A stretch of DNA of 64,000 nucleotides from Hippasteria phrygiana (GCA_037893225.1 JAZGUH010000452.1:1-64000); one strand, 5' to 3'. Shown: positions 24,601-32,447, counted from the first letter of the stretch. Translations and numbers: made by a program. Notes: a model not told the origin generated them from the sequence alone.

Positions 24601-26005
24601 TTATTTTCTAAAATCATTTATACTGTTCCTGGACTGAATGATCGAGTCCTTCCAAGTTCACAAAACTTAATGCTTAAGTTCCGGAAGGGCCTAAGTCCGC
24701 CATCTTTGTTCTTGACATTCTTCATTGACTTCCCAGTGGGGAGTGAAAATCCTGTTCGCGAACTCTGTGTGTGTTCATTCAACATTTCGTTTTACGTTTC
24801 GAATACGCCCACCAGGGCTGCGTTAAACGTGAACATTGCCAACGTTTGCCAACAACGCGAACAATTTTCCATTGGATGTGCACACAAATTTGGCGAACGT
24901 TTGCGACCGTTTCCATTGTTCGCGTGAGTGGAACGCACCTCTGTTCTCACCAGTCTTGCTCATGCTCAGAACAACGCACGCACGTGCAGAACTAGCAAAA
25001 AGGTCCAGTATGTCTAAAAAGTCTCCCATGATTCCGTTGCTTTCATTCCACCTCTTCCTACTGGTGTTTTTAGGCTTTCGAGCTACTCTGCATGCACTTT
25101 CGAGGAATCCTTGCATTCATTTAAAGAACTGAAATTGTCATGTGTTTTCAGACAATTCTACCGACCACAGCTGTGTTGACCCTGCGCCGTGCGGTGAGGG
25201 TGAGCGCTGCAGACAGTACCAGACCCACCATCAGTGTGTGTGTAAGGACGGCTCGGCAGGAGAGAAATGCCGACTGGGTGAGTGATCTCTTGTATCGTAC
25301 CCTGCAACAAAATGGGACTGTAAAACTGCATGACGTGACCCACCCAACAAAACGAGCCACGAGTCGGCGGCAGAGCTAATGAGTTTACAGCCTTTAAACC
25401 GACTCATAGACTGGAAATCAGCATGAACTGGCAAGGATTTCGGCCACACAATGTCCTGCGCAAAAGTAGTTCCGATCAGGGGCGTACGTGGCCCGACCAT
25501 TTTTAATGGAGGGTGCCGTGGCCATCACTACAAGTATTGCCGACGGTGTTTCAGAAAAGAAATCAGTTAAAGGTGCTTGACATTTTTTTTGTCCCCCCCC
25601 AAAAAAAATTTGAGGGTGGTGGGGCGCGGGTCAAAGTCTTTTGACATTGAGGGCGCCATTCAATTAGGGAGAGTTTTCTACTACTAATGTACGAGTATAC
25701 ATCTTTCAATTGGTCTTGTTTGATTTCTTCGTTATCTATTTTCTGCCGACGGCGACATAGACGACAGCAACACGATTTTGCCGTCAGAACGACTAATGAG
25801 GGGTGTCATGCCCCACACCTGCCCTCTAGCGACGGCCGTGGTCCTGGTATAATCAACAAATAAATATTTGAATTTGCAGATACGCCGTGTCAAGGTAACG
25901 GGTGCTATATATTTGGGGGAACCTGCTTCCTGTCCTCGAGTGCCGCCAGCGGCTATTTCTGTAAGTGCAACGACGGATACTCGGGAACCTACTGTAAAAC
26001 GTTTG
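3405..26005 (+). CDS. LRP-like YWTD propeller/EGF gene: three tandem seven-exon modules, partial
   Basis: This is an extracellular or cell-surface receptor-like protein. Each module codes five YWTD-type (LY) repeats over exons 1-4, enough for one six-bladed beta-propeller, followed by three six-cysteine EGF domains in exons 5-7. Module A spans 3405-9750 (391 codons), B 10664-19299 (390 codons) and C 20208-26005. Internal phases are identical in all modules (1,1,2,1,1,1,1), and each module begins and ends in phase 1. In the LRP family YWTD propellers bind ligands and are usually followed by one EGF; three EGFs per propeller is unusual. No signal peptide, LDLR class A repeat, membrane segment or stop is seen, so the 5' end is upstream of the window and the 3' end is unknown. 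Module C is damaged: exon 3 frameshift, EGF3 missing. Ligand and function are unknown. Confidence 0.85.
3959..4133 (+). CDS. LRP-like gene, module A exon 2 (LY repeat 2)
   Basis: Acceptor TTTTTCAG, donor GG|GTAAAAT, 175 nt, phase 1 in and 2 out. It contains RVMYWTDTG and [15 protein letters not shown]. Confidence 0.88.
4815..4869. repeat. Perfect 20-bp-arm hairpin in intron A2-A3
   Basis: The arm CCTACTTCTAGAAACTAGAA (4815-4834) is the exact reverse complement of 4850-4869, with a 15-nt loop. The arms carry GTTTCTAGA, which is also the core of the minisatellite in the matching intron of module B. The same intron has a 34-bp tandem pair at about 4276-4345. Confidence 0.85.
4970..5097 (+). CDS. 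LRP-like gene, module A exon 3 (LY repeat 3)
   Basis: Acceptor GTCTGTAG, donor GG|GTATGT, 128 nt, phase 2 in and 1 out. It codes [16 protein letters not shown] followed by [10 protein letters not shown], a typical propeller blade. Confidence 0.88.
5412..5936. mobile_element. Fold-back element with a partial extra arm
   Basis: Bases 5412-5516 (TTTAATACCCCCCACCAAAA...) are the inverted counterpart of 5691-5796 (...TTTTGGTGGAGGGTATTAAA). A third, diverged copy of the second arm follows at about 5848-5936. Intronic; the open frames across it are incidental. Confidence 0.65.
5937..6453. mobile_element. TTAA-flanked MITE, piggyBac-like, copy 1
   Basis: TTAA-AGAGCAACTCC at the left and GGAGTTGCTCT-TTAA at the right: inverted termini with a duplicated TTAA target, the usual piggyBac signature. 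A second copy lies at 49877-50363 in the last GPCR intron. It ends 42 nt before exon A4. Confidence 0.75.
6496..6759 (+). CDS. LRP-like gene, module A exon 4 (LY repeats 4 and 5)
   Basis: Acceptor TTTTAAG, donor GATG|GTAAAT, 264 nt, phase 1-1. It has two blades: [14 protein letters not shown] and [14 protein letters not shown], joined by [11 protein letters not shown]. The YWCD cysteine also occurs in known LRP propellers. Confidence 0.88.
6779..7512 (-). mobile_element. TTAA MITE family with TGTACATGATTGGT ends, minus-orientation copy
   Basis: It begins near TTAAGGGTTGTG...CGATTGGTAAT and ends ACCAATCATGTACACTA. The interior (CACACCTGGTGCCATCATTTCACAGGATGATTGAGA on the other strand) recurs at 33800, 35743, 37101, 41035 and 46335. 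It is a high-copy non-autonomous family. Confidence 0.7.
7844..7969 (+). CDS. LRP-like gene, module A exon 5 (EGF 1)
   Basis: Acceptor TTCTTTAG, donor CTAG|GTGAGT, 126 nt, phase 1-1. It has six cysteines including [15 protein letters not shown]. An EGF domain directly follows the propeller. Confidence 0.9.
8263..8610. mobile_element. Long palindromic (fold-back) MITE, copy 1
   Basis: A nearly full-length inverted repeat centred near 8440. The arms contain GCTGCGGGCAGC, GTGCCTAGTGCTAG and GACGAACTCCC. Other copies: 22650-23055 and 31493-32162. Confidence 0.75.
8899..9033. repeat. Fold-back, 135 bp
   Basis: CGAGTTCGATAATT...AGGTCAGCTGTACCAA is mirrored by TTGGTACAGCTGACCT...AATTATCGAACTCG. 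It is a small MITE-like hairpin in intron A5-A6. Confidence 0.75.
9173..9295 (+). CDS. LRP-like gene, module A exon 6 (EGF 2)
   Basis: Acceptor ACCTTGCAG, donor TTTG|GTAGGT, 123 nt, phase 1-1. [13 protein letters not shown]...GTNCETF gives six cysteines with classical EGF spacing. Confidence 0.9.
9631..9750 (+). CDS. LRP-like gene, module A exon 7 (EGF 3)
   Basis: Acceptor TTTCTCAG, donor GTC|GTAAGTAG, 120 nt, phase 1-1. It codes [19 protein letters not shown] followed by [15 protein letters not shown] hAT-like MITE starts at donor position +9. Confidence 0.9.
9759..10086. mobile_element. hAT-like MITE with 8-bp TSD equal to the exon A7 splice donor
   Basis: The ends are CAGTGATGTA...TACATCACTG, flanked on both sides by GTAAGTAG (9751-9758 and 10087-10094), an 8-bp target duplication as for hAT elements. 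The interior shares CAAGCTATTCAAATGA and CATTCCTTTGTCAT with the family at 36635, 41231, 53123 and 62006. It also holds a GGTCCTGTGCCT minisatellite (9921-10040). Confidence 0.8.
10420..10640. repeat. Degenerate tandem AATCCAACA repeats upstream of exon B1
   Basis: Blocks of GCTGCTCAATCCAAC and TCCAACAG variants recur about every 60 bp and end 23 nt before exon B1. The preceding 10139-10420 has a SINE-like GGTTCGATTGGG stretch. Confidence 0.5.
10664..10900 (+). CDS. LRP-like gene, module B exon 1 (LY repeat 1)
   Basis: Acceptor CCTGTAAG, donor CAGA|GTAAGG, 237 nt, the same length and phase as A1. By hand count it is about 82% identical to A1 in protein. Contains [17 protein letters not shown]. 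Confidence 0.9.
11040..11150 (-). mobile_element. tRNA-like SINE, truncated
   Basis: The minus strand carries the GGTTCAAATCCC B-box-like segment and the TGCCAG end of the family seen at 15580 and 22170; the D-arm portion is deleted. Confidence 0.55.
11493..11670 (+). CDS. LRP-like gene, module B exon 2 (LY repeat 2)
   Basis: Acceptor CCTTTGTAG, donor AATGA|GTATGA, 178 nt, phase 1 in and 2 out. [20 protein letters not shown] is a clear LY repeat. Confidence 0.9.
11752..12715. repeat. 49-bp minisatellite, about 19 copies, intron B2-B3
   Basis: The unit includes GTTTCTAGAGGCTCGAAG followed by AAACCTGTGAAGAAAGAACG, with a 49-bp period measured from successive GTTTCTAG positions (11805, 11854). 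Copies differ at a few sites (CTCGAAG or GTCAAAG, GGGAAATG or GGGAAGTG). It ends 66 nt before exon B3. Confidence 0.95.
12782..12909 (+). CDS. LRP-like gene, module B exon 3 (LY repeat 3)
   Basis: Acceptor GTCTTATAG, 128 nt as in A3. [20 protein letters not shown], then [11 protein letters not shown]. The donor GATG|GTTGGT is weak (T at +3) but fits the phase. Confidence 0.85.
13398..13655 (+). CDS. LRP-like gene, module B exon 4 (LY repeats 4 and 5)
   Basis: Acceptor CTTATAG, donor ACTG|GTACGG, 258 nt, phase 1-1. [14 protein letters not shown] and [16 protein letters not shown]. Confidence 0.9.
13916..14372. mobile_element. MITE with TATGTGACCCGCTC termini, copy 1
   Basis: ATATGTGACCCGCTC at the left and GAGCGGGTCACATAT at the right. 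The same roughly 450-bp sequence lies in the opposite orientation at 42161-42614. TA flanks are compatible with a mariner-type target. Confidence 0.75.
14777..15203. mobile_element. hAT-like MITE with TAGGG...CCCTA ends, copy 1
   Basis: TAGGGTTGTCCCGAAG at the left and GAACAGCCCTA at the right, with many GAATATTCGAA half-palindromes inside. Flanks ACAAAGAC (14769-14776) and ACACAGAC (15204-15211) look like an 8-bp TSD with one change. A sister copy lies at 27924-28353. Confidence 0.65.
15352..15477 (+). CDS. LRP-like gene, module B exon 5 (EGF 1)
   Basis: Acceptor GCTTTTAG, donor CTGG|GTGAGT, 126 nt, phase 1-1. [20 protein letters not shown] keeps the EGF1 signature; about 44% identical to A5 by hand count. 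Confidence 0.9.
15580..15725 (+). mobile_element. tRNA-derived SINE, GGGCAAGATAGCTCAG family
   Basis: The head GGGCAAGATAGCTCAGTTGG and GCAGGTTCGAATCCCGCTC match Pol III A and B boxes. Acceptor and anticodon stems have mismatches, so it is a SINE head rather than a tRNA gene. Other copies: 11040, 20845, 22010, 22170, 61740. Confidence 0.7.
16190..16292 (-). mobile_element. tRNA-derived SINE, second family
   Basis: On the minus strand GGTGCCGTGGCCTAGTGG and GGTTGTGGGTTCGAGCCC resemble A and B boxes of a serine/leucine-type tRNA. No clean cloverleaf is seen. Confidence 0.55.
16855..16977 (+). CDS. LRP-like gene, module B exon 6 (EGF 2)
   Basis: Acceptor TTCTGTAG, donor TTCG|GTAGGT, 123 nt, phase 1-1. 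[13 protein letters not shown]...GSHCETF, six cysteines. Confidence 0.9.
16978..19179. other. Large AT-rich intron B6-B7 without recognised genes
   Basis: It holds T and A tracts, a CG-rich patch near 18560-18600 and an ACACTGTAAAA-type MITE fragment near 18700-18741. No coding exon with domain similarity was seen on either strand. Confidence 0.5.
19180..19299 (+). CDS. LRP-like gene, module B exon 7 (EGF 3)
   Basis: Acceptor TTTTAACAG, donor GTC|GTGAGT, 120 nt, phase 1-1. [19 protein letters not shown]...CDC, closely matching A7. Confidence 0.9.
19622..19858. repeat. GGGTGGGGCGATGTGGG minisatellite
   Basis: About 17-bp tandem units of GATGTGGGGGTGGGGC degrading into GATGATGTTGGGTG. The long open frames on both strands are artefacts of this repeat. 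Confidence 0.9.
20208..20444 (+). CDS. LRP-like gene, module C exon 1 (LY repeat 1)
   Basis: Acceptor TATTTTCAG, donor AATA|GTAAGC, 237 nt, phase 1-1. [19 protein letters not shown], then [17 protein letters not shown]; intact. Confidence 0.88.
20445..21689. other. Intron C1-C2
   Basis: Contains a truncated GGGCAAG-family SINE tail (20845-20920). The 134-codon open frame at 21061-21465 shows no domain and no splice partner. Nothing else recognised. Confidence 0.5.
21690..21867 (+). CDS. LRP-like gene, module C exon 2 (LY repeat 2)
   Basis: Acceptor GACGACAG, donor AACGG|GTAAAT, 178 nt, phase 1 in and 2 out. [20 protein letters not shown]; intact. Confidence 0.88.
22010..22300. mobile_element. 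Two tRNA-like SINEs head to head (inverted pair)
   Basis: A minus-strand copy (about 22010-22110) faces a plus-strand copy (about 22178-22300). Each carries the GCTCAG/CTGAGC and GGTTCGAATCCC segments and the flanking GGAGACCGCCAACA. The two would form a long near-perfect hairpin in intron C2-C3. Confidence 0.8.
22650..23055. mobile_element. Long palindromic MITE, copy 2
   Basis: Same family as 8263-8610, with arms spanning GCAGACTTCTCT and its inverse at the ends. It ends about 34 nt before damaged exon C3. Confidence 0.7.
23089..23178 (+). pseudogene. LRP-like gene, module C exon 3, frameshifted (LY repeat 3)
   Basis: Acceptor CTTGGCAG, donor CAGG|GTAATT, as in A3 and B3, but 90 nt instead of 128. 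[20 protein letters not shown] is followed by a net 38-nt loss covering the LQLPNG segment, so the frame shifts and TGA at 23168-23170 is in frame. The YWTD core is also changed to FWTE. Skipping the exon would not restore frame (phase 2 into phase 1). A real deletion is likeliest; an assembly error is possible. Confidence 0.75.
23260..23420 (+). mobile_element. tRNA-like SINE, third family
   Basis: TTCTCAGTGGTCGTACCTCTCG and GAGGTTCGAATCCCTCCC resemble A and B boxes. A tail of unknown type follows. Confidence 0.45.
23920..24177 (+). CDS. LRP-like gene, module C exon 4 (LY repeats 4 and 5)
   Basis: Acceptor TATTTCCAG, donor ACAG|GTGCAT, 258 nt, phase 1-1. [16 protein letters not shown] and [16 protein letters not shown]. 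Open, although downstream of the exon C3 frameshift. Confidence 0.85.
25152..25277 (+). CDS. LRP-like gene, module C exon 5 (EGF 1)
   Basis: Acceptor GTTTTCAG, donor CTGG|GTGAGT, 126 nt, phase 1-1. [20 protein letters not shown], six cysteines. Confidence 0.88.
25880..26005 (+). CDS. LRP-like gene, module C exon 6 (EGF 2)
   Basis: Acceptor ATTTGCAG, donor TTTG|GTGAGT, 126 nt, phase 1-1. [14 protein letters not shown]...GTYCKTF. This is the last exon of the gene that could be identified; no EGF3 counterpart follows. Confidence 0.85.
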
Positions 26006-26032
26006 GTGAGTGAACAGAAATAATTCCAATGC

Positions 26033-26390
26033 AATAATTACATAAATTAGAACCGAGATGTTTTCTCTTTTGCCCTGTCCCGACGTAATTTTATGAAGCA
26101 CTGTATACTCAGTACTTTCCGAGAGCCTGTGTGAAGAAATTCACAGGCTTACTCGGGCAGGATTCGAACCCACGACTTTCTGCTTACTAGTGCAGACGTC
26201 TTAACCACTCGTCCACCGAGCTTGCCGGGGTCGGCTGGCCGATTCGAATCCAATGCAGCAGCGGGTACCGCGTAATCGGTCAGAAGATGGAATGTTTTGC
26301 GTCGGGGGATGTATACACGAGTATACAGTGCTTCATATAATTACGTCGGGACAGGGCAAAAGAGAAAACATCTCTGTTCTAATTTACATC
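26033..26390. mobile_element. Fold-back element with tRNA-like SINE in its loop
   Basis: Bases 26033-26115 (AACCGAGATGTTTTCTCTTTTGCC...) are mirrored at 26308-26388. The loop carries a minus-strand tRNA-like block (GGATTCGAACCCACGAC, 26159-26175) of the same family as 690-830. Confidence 0.7.
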
Positions 26391-27923
26391 ATCCCCCGAC
26401 GCAAAACATTCCATCTTCTGTCATTTACAATATACCTGTTATTGCATAAAACGTGAGTACGAATAGCCGACGTCATGTCAATAAGAAATTGTTAAGGATT
26501 GAAATTCTGAACTTTTTGAAAAAAAAGTTTTTTTGTATGATTGTCACACCACAGATAATCCAACAGCCCACATCGATTTCGGAGGTTTCGACGGTGGCAA
26601 TTTGGGTAATGATTCGTAAAACACTCCAACGACACGTCGGCTACTTTGGCCTAAGACGTCCCCTGCGGTGTTTAGTTTTATCTTCTAACTTTACTGGAAC
26701 TTAAGGTAGATTTAAGCTACGAGACTTATCAATATACACAGGTTTTCGAGCTGGCCGCACGCGCGTTTTCCAAAATTGCGAAAAACATCCACGATAGATA
26801 GAATAAAAAATTAAAAAAACCAACAACAGGTATAACTGCAAATTCGTTTCCAGACGAGCCTTGCAATAAAAAGTTTCATCTCCTTGGGCCAAAAAATGAT
26901 TTTAATCACTAATCACAACTATTACGATTGCACATTGAAAACCCTGTTCACGTGACTAATGGCGGCGCCTGGGCAAAACGCGCGTATTATACGCACTTCC
27001 GATCTAGTTTATTCTTCTGATATCTATGGGTATATGGGACACACAGACGAACTACATTATTCCAAGTTTCACTCGCGCTCGCGGGATAACTGAGAAGGCA
27101 TTCAGTCGCATCGTTATCGTCCATGTTATCACGGCCCGTGTGACCGCCCCTTAACAGTTGCCAGTACACAATGTTGGACCGGAGAAAATTTAGCAACTTA
27201 TTCAGCAATATATTCATTTTTATGAATATTCTCTTTTTCCTCACCAATGTTGAATTTACTTGACATGCCACAGCATCCCTGCTAGTGCTTAGGGCTGTGC
27301 ATACAACCGGTATCCGATAACCGACCGCTAGTGTCGGGAACCGATTCAAGATTATGGAATCGAGTACCCGTAACCGAATTAACGTATTACTTAGTAATTT
27401 CTCAGACAATACAAAAACTAAGTTTTGGAATGTCATTTGTGGAGAATTTTTCAAAAGAAAAACCAGGGTACATGGAAAAAACAAAACAAAATTAACGTTT
27501 ATGACGCTTGCGAAAATGCAATTTACTCCGTAAAGCTACAGAGCTCACTGTACAGACTCGCATCTTGCTCCATTGATATGCGCTGATGTGGTAATACAAA
27601 CGTGCGAGCCTTTACGAACAATATGAACAGTAATTTCCGAAATTGATTTTTCGGGATTGGCTTTCGAAACCTGTACTTACTAATGTCGACTTCATTCAAC
27701 ACGGAACTACACATACACATACATATATTCATATGTTCAACCATAATATTCACCATCTAAATACTCAGTCAGCATGCTTTTACAGTAATCAGAGGCCAAT
27801 GCGATTTATTGTAATCGGAATTTCAGAATTGTCAATATTTGTTATTACCAATACTTGCGTAGTATAATTCATACTAACATCAATTTACACAGAAGGTGTC
27901 AATATTTTTACATAATGTGAGGT
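26391..27923. other. Intergenic or intronic stretch with MITE debris
   Basis: Includes a GGGGCGGTCACACGGGCC-type fragment (27100-27150, minus) and an AGGGCTGTGCAT hAT-like end (27291). The 165-codon minus-strand frame here has no recognisable domain. No gene supported. Confidence 0.45.
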
Positions 27924-28353
27924 TAGGGCTGTCCCGAATATACCGAATATTCGATATTCGATCGTCAAGCGAATATTCGAATACCATTTTGCCAGTTCGA
28001 ATATTCGAAAAGATATATATGCACGTACAGATACGACTCTGATGCTATTTTAATAGAAAAGTTACGGCGCTTAGCAGTGTCAAATGCCGCATTTTTGTCA
28101 ATCGTAACTTTTTGTGGACGGAGGTTTATTGTTCCCGTCCGTAAAACCCTTGATACAACAGGGGCATGCAAACAAATGCCATTTGAATGGTCCATAATAT
28201 CAAATGTAAAACAACAGCGTGCTTTTACGTGCAATTTTACTTGATCGGCGAGTATCGAATATTCGGTCAAACCCAGTTTCGAATATTCGAATACTAAATT
28301 ATTCGAATACTAAATTATTCGAATACTAAATTATTCGAAAATGAACAGCCCTA
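27924..28353. mobile_element. hAT-like MITE with TAGGG...CCCTA ends, copy 2
   Basis: TAGGGCTGTCCCGAATA at the left, GAACAGCCCTA at the right, with GAATATTCGAATAC repeats inside. Sister of 14777-15203. Confidence 0.65.
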
Positions 28354-28440
28354 TAATGTGTGTATCTTTTAGTCTTTAAAAGGTCCATCATATTTGTGAT
28401 TTATGTATCGCCCAAAAAGCAAGCTAGCAAACGTATATGG

Positions 28441-28967
28441 TTTTATACAACACCTGAATAAATCCCTGCTATCCGATTGGTGGAGAGTCGATCACGTGCA
28501 TTGAATTATTCGACCCATCACACGACGCGAACCCGCACCGCCCAATACGTTCTATCACATGGGTCTATCACATGGTGCGCGCGCATTGATAGAACCCAAA
28601 AACTTTTCTAATTTCACGGTTACTTGGTGGCGCTACAACAGCGCTGTCATTCAGCAACATGGCGGCCGAGTTTCTCGAACTGCCGCGGTTTGTTCTCCTA
28701 ACAGACGACGAAATATTGGAACTCGTAGGCGATGCTTACGCTGCTAACACAAAGAGACAAATGAAATATGCAATCAAATGATTATAGGAATTTGCAAGAC
28801 ACGCAGGAACAACAATTAAAGCTTTAACTGATTCGGAACTGGACCACTTTTTGTCACGGTTTTATGCGGGACTGAGAAGGTAAACGGCACGTTGTAACGT
28901 TAATACACCAAGAAATCCATGCATGCAATCTGTCGCAGTGTCGGATTTATTCAGGTGTTGTATAAAA
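28441..28967. mobile_element. 527-bp unit with 25-bp perfect inverted ends around a recombinase fragment
   Basis: Bases 28441-28465 (core CAACACCTGAATAAATCC) are exactly inverted at 28943-28967. The enclosed DNA contains the start of a Crypton-like gene. A second hairpin (28969-29142) adjoins on the right. Confidence 0.6.
28659..28879 (+). pseudogene. Crypton/KIAA1958-like tyrosine recombinase, N-terminal exon remnant
   Basis: From ATG 28659 the frame runs 40 codons, including FVLLTDDEILELV and NTKRQMKYAI. After TGA (28779) and TAG (28785) the same frame continues EFARHAG, ALTDSELDHFLSRFYAGLR up to a GT donor at 28880. This layout (short acidic N-terminus, NTK..., LT..EL...FY) resembles the N-terminal DNA-binding part of Crypton-type recombinases and domesticated relatives. 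The two stops and lack of a catalytic exon mark it as dead. Family assignment is from memory of the motif pattern. Confidence 0.5.
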
Positions 28968-28968
28968 C

Positions 28969-29142
28969 AAATAATGAATGTTTCACATTCGTGCAATGGT
29001 AAGAATAATTTCATTCGGTGACAGATGGAATGTCCCATTCCACTCGGCTTCGCCTCGTGGAATAGGACATTCAATCTGTCACCTCATGAAATTATTCTTA
29101 CCATCGCACTCATAAACATTCATTATTTGTATAATAGCGTAT
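28969..29142. repeat. Palindromic hairpin, about 175 bp
   Basis: AATAATGAATGTTT...GGTAAGAATAATTTCAT...GGTGACAGAT is mirrored by ATCTGTCACC...AAACATTCATTATT. The apex is CTCGGCTTCGCCTCGTGG. Confidence 0.8.
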
Positions 29143-30616
29143 TATATTGTTTAATCGTGCAACTTTGAAACTGTTTATCGTCAGTGATGAGACGTAATTG
29201 ATTTTGCAGTAAACACCAACTGCGATGCCACAAAATGCTTGTTCTGGGTGTCACCTGTTGAACATGAGTTTAAAATATCTTCAACTTCGGTTCAATGGCT
29301 CCGAGCAGTCCACATGTTGTGGCATTGTTTACATTTGGTCACGTGGTGAAAAAGGTGTATACTTTGACTTCCTCTTTGAATTAGAATTTCACGCTCTTAT
29401 TAACTCCGCTAAAAGAAAGGTTTTGAGTGTTTGTAAGGGTTTGTATAGGTTGTCTTGGCGATTGTGTAGTGTCGGGGCCCCTCTTTAGTTTTGTGGATCC
29501 AAGTAGAGTCATGAAGGGTATTTTTTCTCATTCGAAAATGACTTTTTCAACCTCAAGCCATGCTTCTCTTAATTCTACTGATACTTAAGTTTTTGAAATT
29601 TTGAACAGTTTATTGCGGTAGAAAATGCAATTTTCTTACGCGCGTTATGGCAGTTGCCATGCGAACCAACGCGGTTTTGCGTGTTTACTGTGCGTCGCGG
29701 TGATCGCATCTTGATTTTCGCGTTGCGTTTTGTCGTCTTCATCGTAGCTTTACCCCAAAATTTCCCTCAAAAACTAAAACCCTGCCCTTTATCTATAGCA
29801 TACATTAATTTGTAATGTCGCTAACTAGTTTGGCAGTTCCAATAACCTAAAAGTGGATTTTTGTTTCCTTATAGGAACAGGGCCCTTATACACAATCGCC
29901 ATTGGAGGAAATTTAAAGGACTGTGATTTACGTTTATTGCAGTTGCTTAATAAAGACTCATATTAATTTCAGGTGTGTTCTTTGTATTCGTATTTTGTGT
30001 AATTTCTGTGGTTTAAAAAAGAAAGGTTATTTTAAAATAATTGTGGCCTTAATCAGTGGCGTATCCCATGGGGGGGGGGGGGGGGGCAGGGGAACTTCCC
30101 CATGACGACATTTTGCCAATTTAATTAAAGTGCCGCTTCTTTCATATTGGTGCTGACCTCAATCTCCCGCTATGTTAAATTGATTTTCGGGCTAAAAGAA
30201 ATTGAGGTCCCCTTTAAAAAAATATTCCGGAGTGAAAGCAATTTTGGGGCCACCTTAATTTTCAACAAATTTTTCAATTTCGACTTGGCCCCAAAACCTG
30301 CATATTGAACCACTGACCCTAATGGGCAGGATATTTAGTCACAAACAAAATTTGACTCCAGAATGACACATAGCGTAAAGTTATACACTTCGCAGTTTGT
30401 GTCATTCTAGATACTCGGAATTAGTGCGTCAAGTGCACATGTATACAATTTCTGTAGACATTGGTGGCAGCAGACATACCGGTGTCGCGTGAATTTGTCG
30501 CGATGAAATACGGGCTCATTCACGGTAGTGCGCGCCTTACTGCACTTGCCTACGTGAAGATAATGAGAGTGGCCGGTCACGTGAGAGGGTTTAAACAATA
30601 ATATGGGGGGTGGGGG
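29143..30616. other. Stretch without recognised genes
   Basis: Contains a poly-G-linked CAGTGGCGTATCC end (30053) like that of other hAT-type MITEs, and low-complexity T-rich DNA. No supported gene. Confidence 0.4.
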
Positions 30617-31190
30617 CAGGGGCGGATCTAGGTTTTAACTAAGGGGGGGGGGGGGGGGGGGGGTACCTGAGGTGATTGGCCTACACACCCCAGCGTGCCG
30701 AAGGCACGCCTTGCTAGGGGGGTCCGGGGCATTAAACCCGTAAAGCATGCCCCCCGGAAAAAATTGAAATCTAGATGTTTTCTCCTGCATTTTGGGGCAT
30801 CTTTTCAGAGAATTTGGGGTTGGAATGAAGCAATTTGAGGCAACATTTTTATATGATTATAAGTCAGAATTGGCTTGTTGACAAAACCATCAGTTTATTA
30901 CATGAACATGTTGCCAGAAGTATACAGCCTGTCAGGGCTCACTTTGATGACAAATACATCAGTGACTGATTAACAGTTTATTACATGACGTTAATAGTCA
31001 AACAAGATGGAGTTGCAGAAGAGACGCCTTGGATAAGCCCTGACAAAGCGCTTGACCATCTCTTCTGTGTCTAGCTGTGCTGCTTTTTAATTTTTTTTCT
31101 AAGCACATCACGATTTCACTGGGCAGCCCAAGGGGGGGGGGGGGGGTGGTTAAACCCCCAAACCCCCCCCCCCCTGTAGATCCGCCACTG
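30617..31190. mobile_element. MITE with CAGGGGCGGATCTAG...CCGCCACTG ends, copy 1
   Basis: Inverted termini CAGGGGCGGATCTAG and GTAGATCCGCCACTG, with poly-G next to both ends. A short copy of the same family lies at 62497-62671 with 6-bp flanking repeats. Confidence 0.7.
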
Positions 31191-31492
31191 GGGGGGGGGG
31201 GGGGGGGGAAGGAGTCAGATTTTCATAGGAGTCTGATTTTTATATGACACCAATCCTTTTCCATTGTTCGCACCAGTTGTGCGCATGCTCAGAATGAGCA
31301 AATAAGACAGGTAACCAGCGTCTCAAAAACCTTCTATTCCCACTCTGTGAAATTGTCTCGACTCTTGTCTCGGACGGATCGAGTAACCGCAGAAGTTAAC
31401 AAAATCTGGCATGTTTTAGGGAAAAGGACGAAACACCCAAAATTACTCTGGAAAAGGTGTCCTTTTGGGGGATTTAAAGAGAGGAAGTTCAG

Positions 31493-32162
31493 TGGTGAGA
31501 GAAGTCTGCGTCATTCTCTATTTTTATGTAGATTGCGTATTGCAAAATCAAACATGAAATACCAAAAAAGTGACTTTTGAGAGAGATTTTTTATCAAGTT
31601 CCCTCTAGTCCGCTGGTACCATTTGTTTAAAAGTCATCGCTGCGGGCAACAAACGATTTGACGCCATAGGACGAACGCCCCTTCTGTGTCTAGGGGCATT
31701 TCTCAAACCCCTGGCTTGGGCTCGGGCTTCGGCTTCGAGTAATTTTATGTCCCCAGATTTGGCAAGATCTTGGACACTGTTTTTGCTATATATGTACATC
31801 AAAATCTTATATATTAATCCAGAGCCTGAGCCTGTTTATTTATTTACATATTCAAGGCTTCAGAGTGGCAATGGGGCTGGGGAATAGTTGGAGACCAAGC
31901 CCAAGCCAGGGTTTGAGAAACACCCTAGGAGTAATCACAAAAGGGGAGTTCATCCTATGACGTGGATTAGTTTGCTGCCCGCAGCGACGGCCTTTGGACA
32001 AATGACACCAGCGGGCTGTGCTGCGCTAGAGGGGACTTGATAAAAATAGTTCTCAAAAGTCACTTTTTTGGTATTTCATGGCAGATAAATAATATGATTT
32101 TACAATACACAATCTACATAAAAATACGAAAATGCCGCAGATTTCTCTCAGCAATCAATTAA
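31493..32162. mobile_element. Long palindromic MITE, copy 3, split by a nested fold-back
   Basis: The outer arms match 8263-8610 and 22650-23055. Near the apex (31692-31930) a different fold-back is inserted: ATTTCTCAAACCCCTGGCTT at its left and AGCCAGGGTTTGAGAAACA at its right. Confidence 0.7.
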
Positions 32163-32447
32163 TATGAATGATTTAGCCAGAAATTCATATCCAAAACTTG
32201 AAGCTGTATAATAAGTCACACAACTTGCAGAATTATACAGGGTTTTAAATACGACATGAGTGAATGAGATATAGGTCACCAGACTGTAGGCCTACACAAA
32301 CAACCCTGGGAACGTGTATATCCGGGACCGACTCTCGACCCGGATCCTTGATTGTGGAAGAAACATTTTCTTCCTCCCAAACTTGACAAAGGCAAACATT
32401 AAAGGAACAGTGCAATATTATGACGCAAGAATTGTTATGAATTGAAT

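Noticed and set aside
26987..27484. 165-codon minus-strand frame
   Set aside because: Starts inside repeat debris; no domain, splice partner or conserved motif seen.
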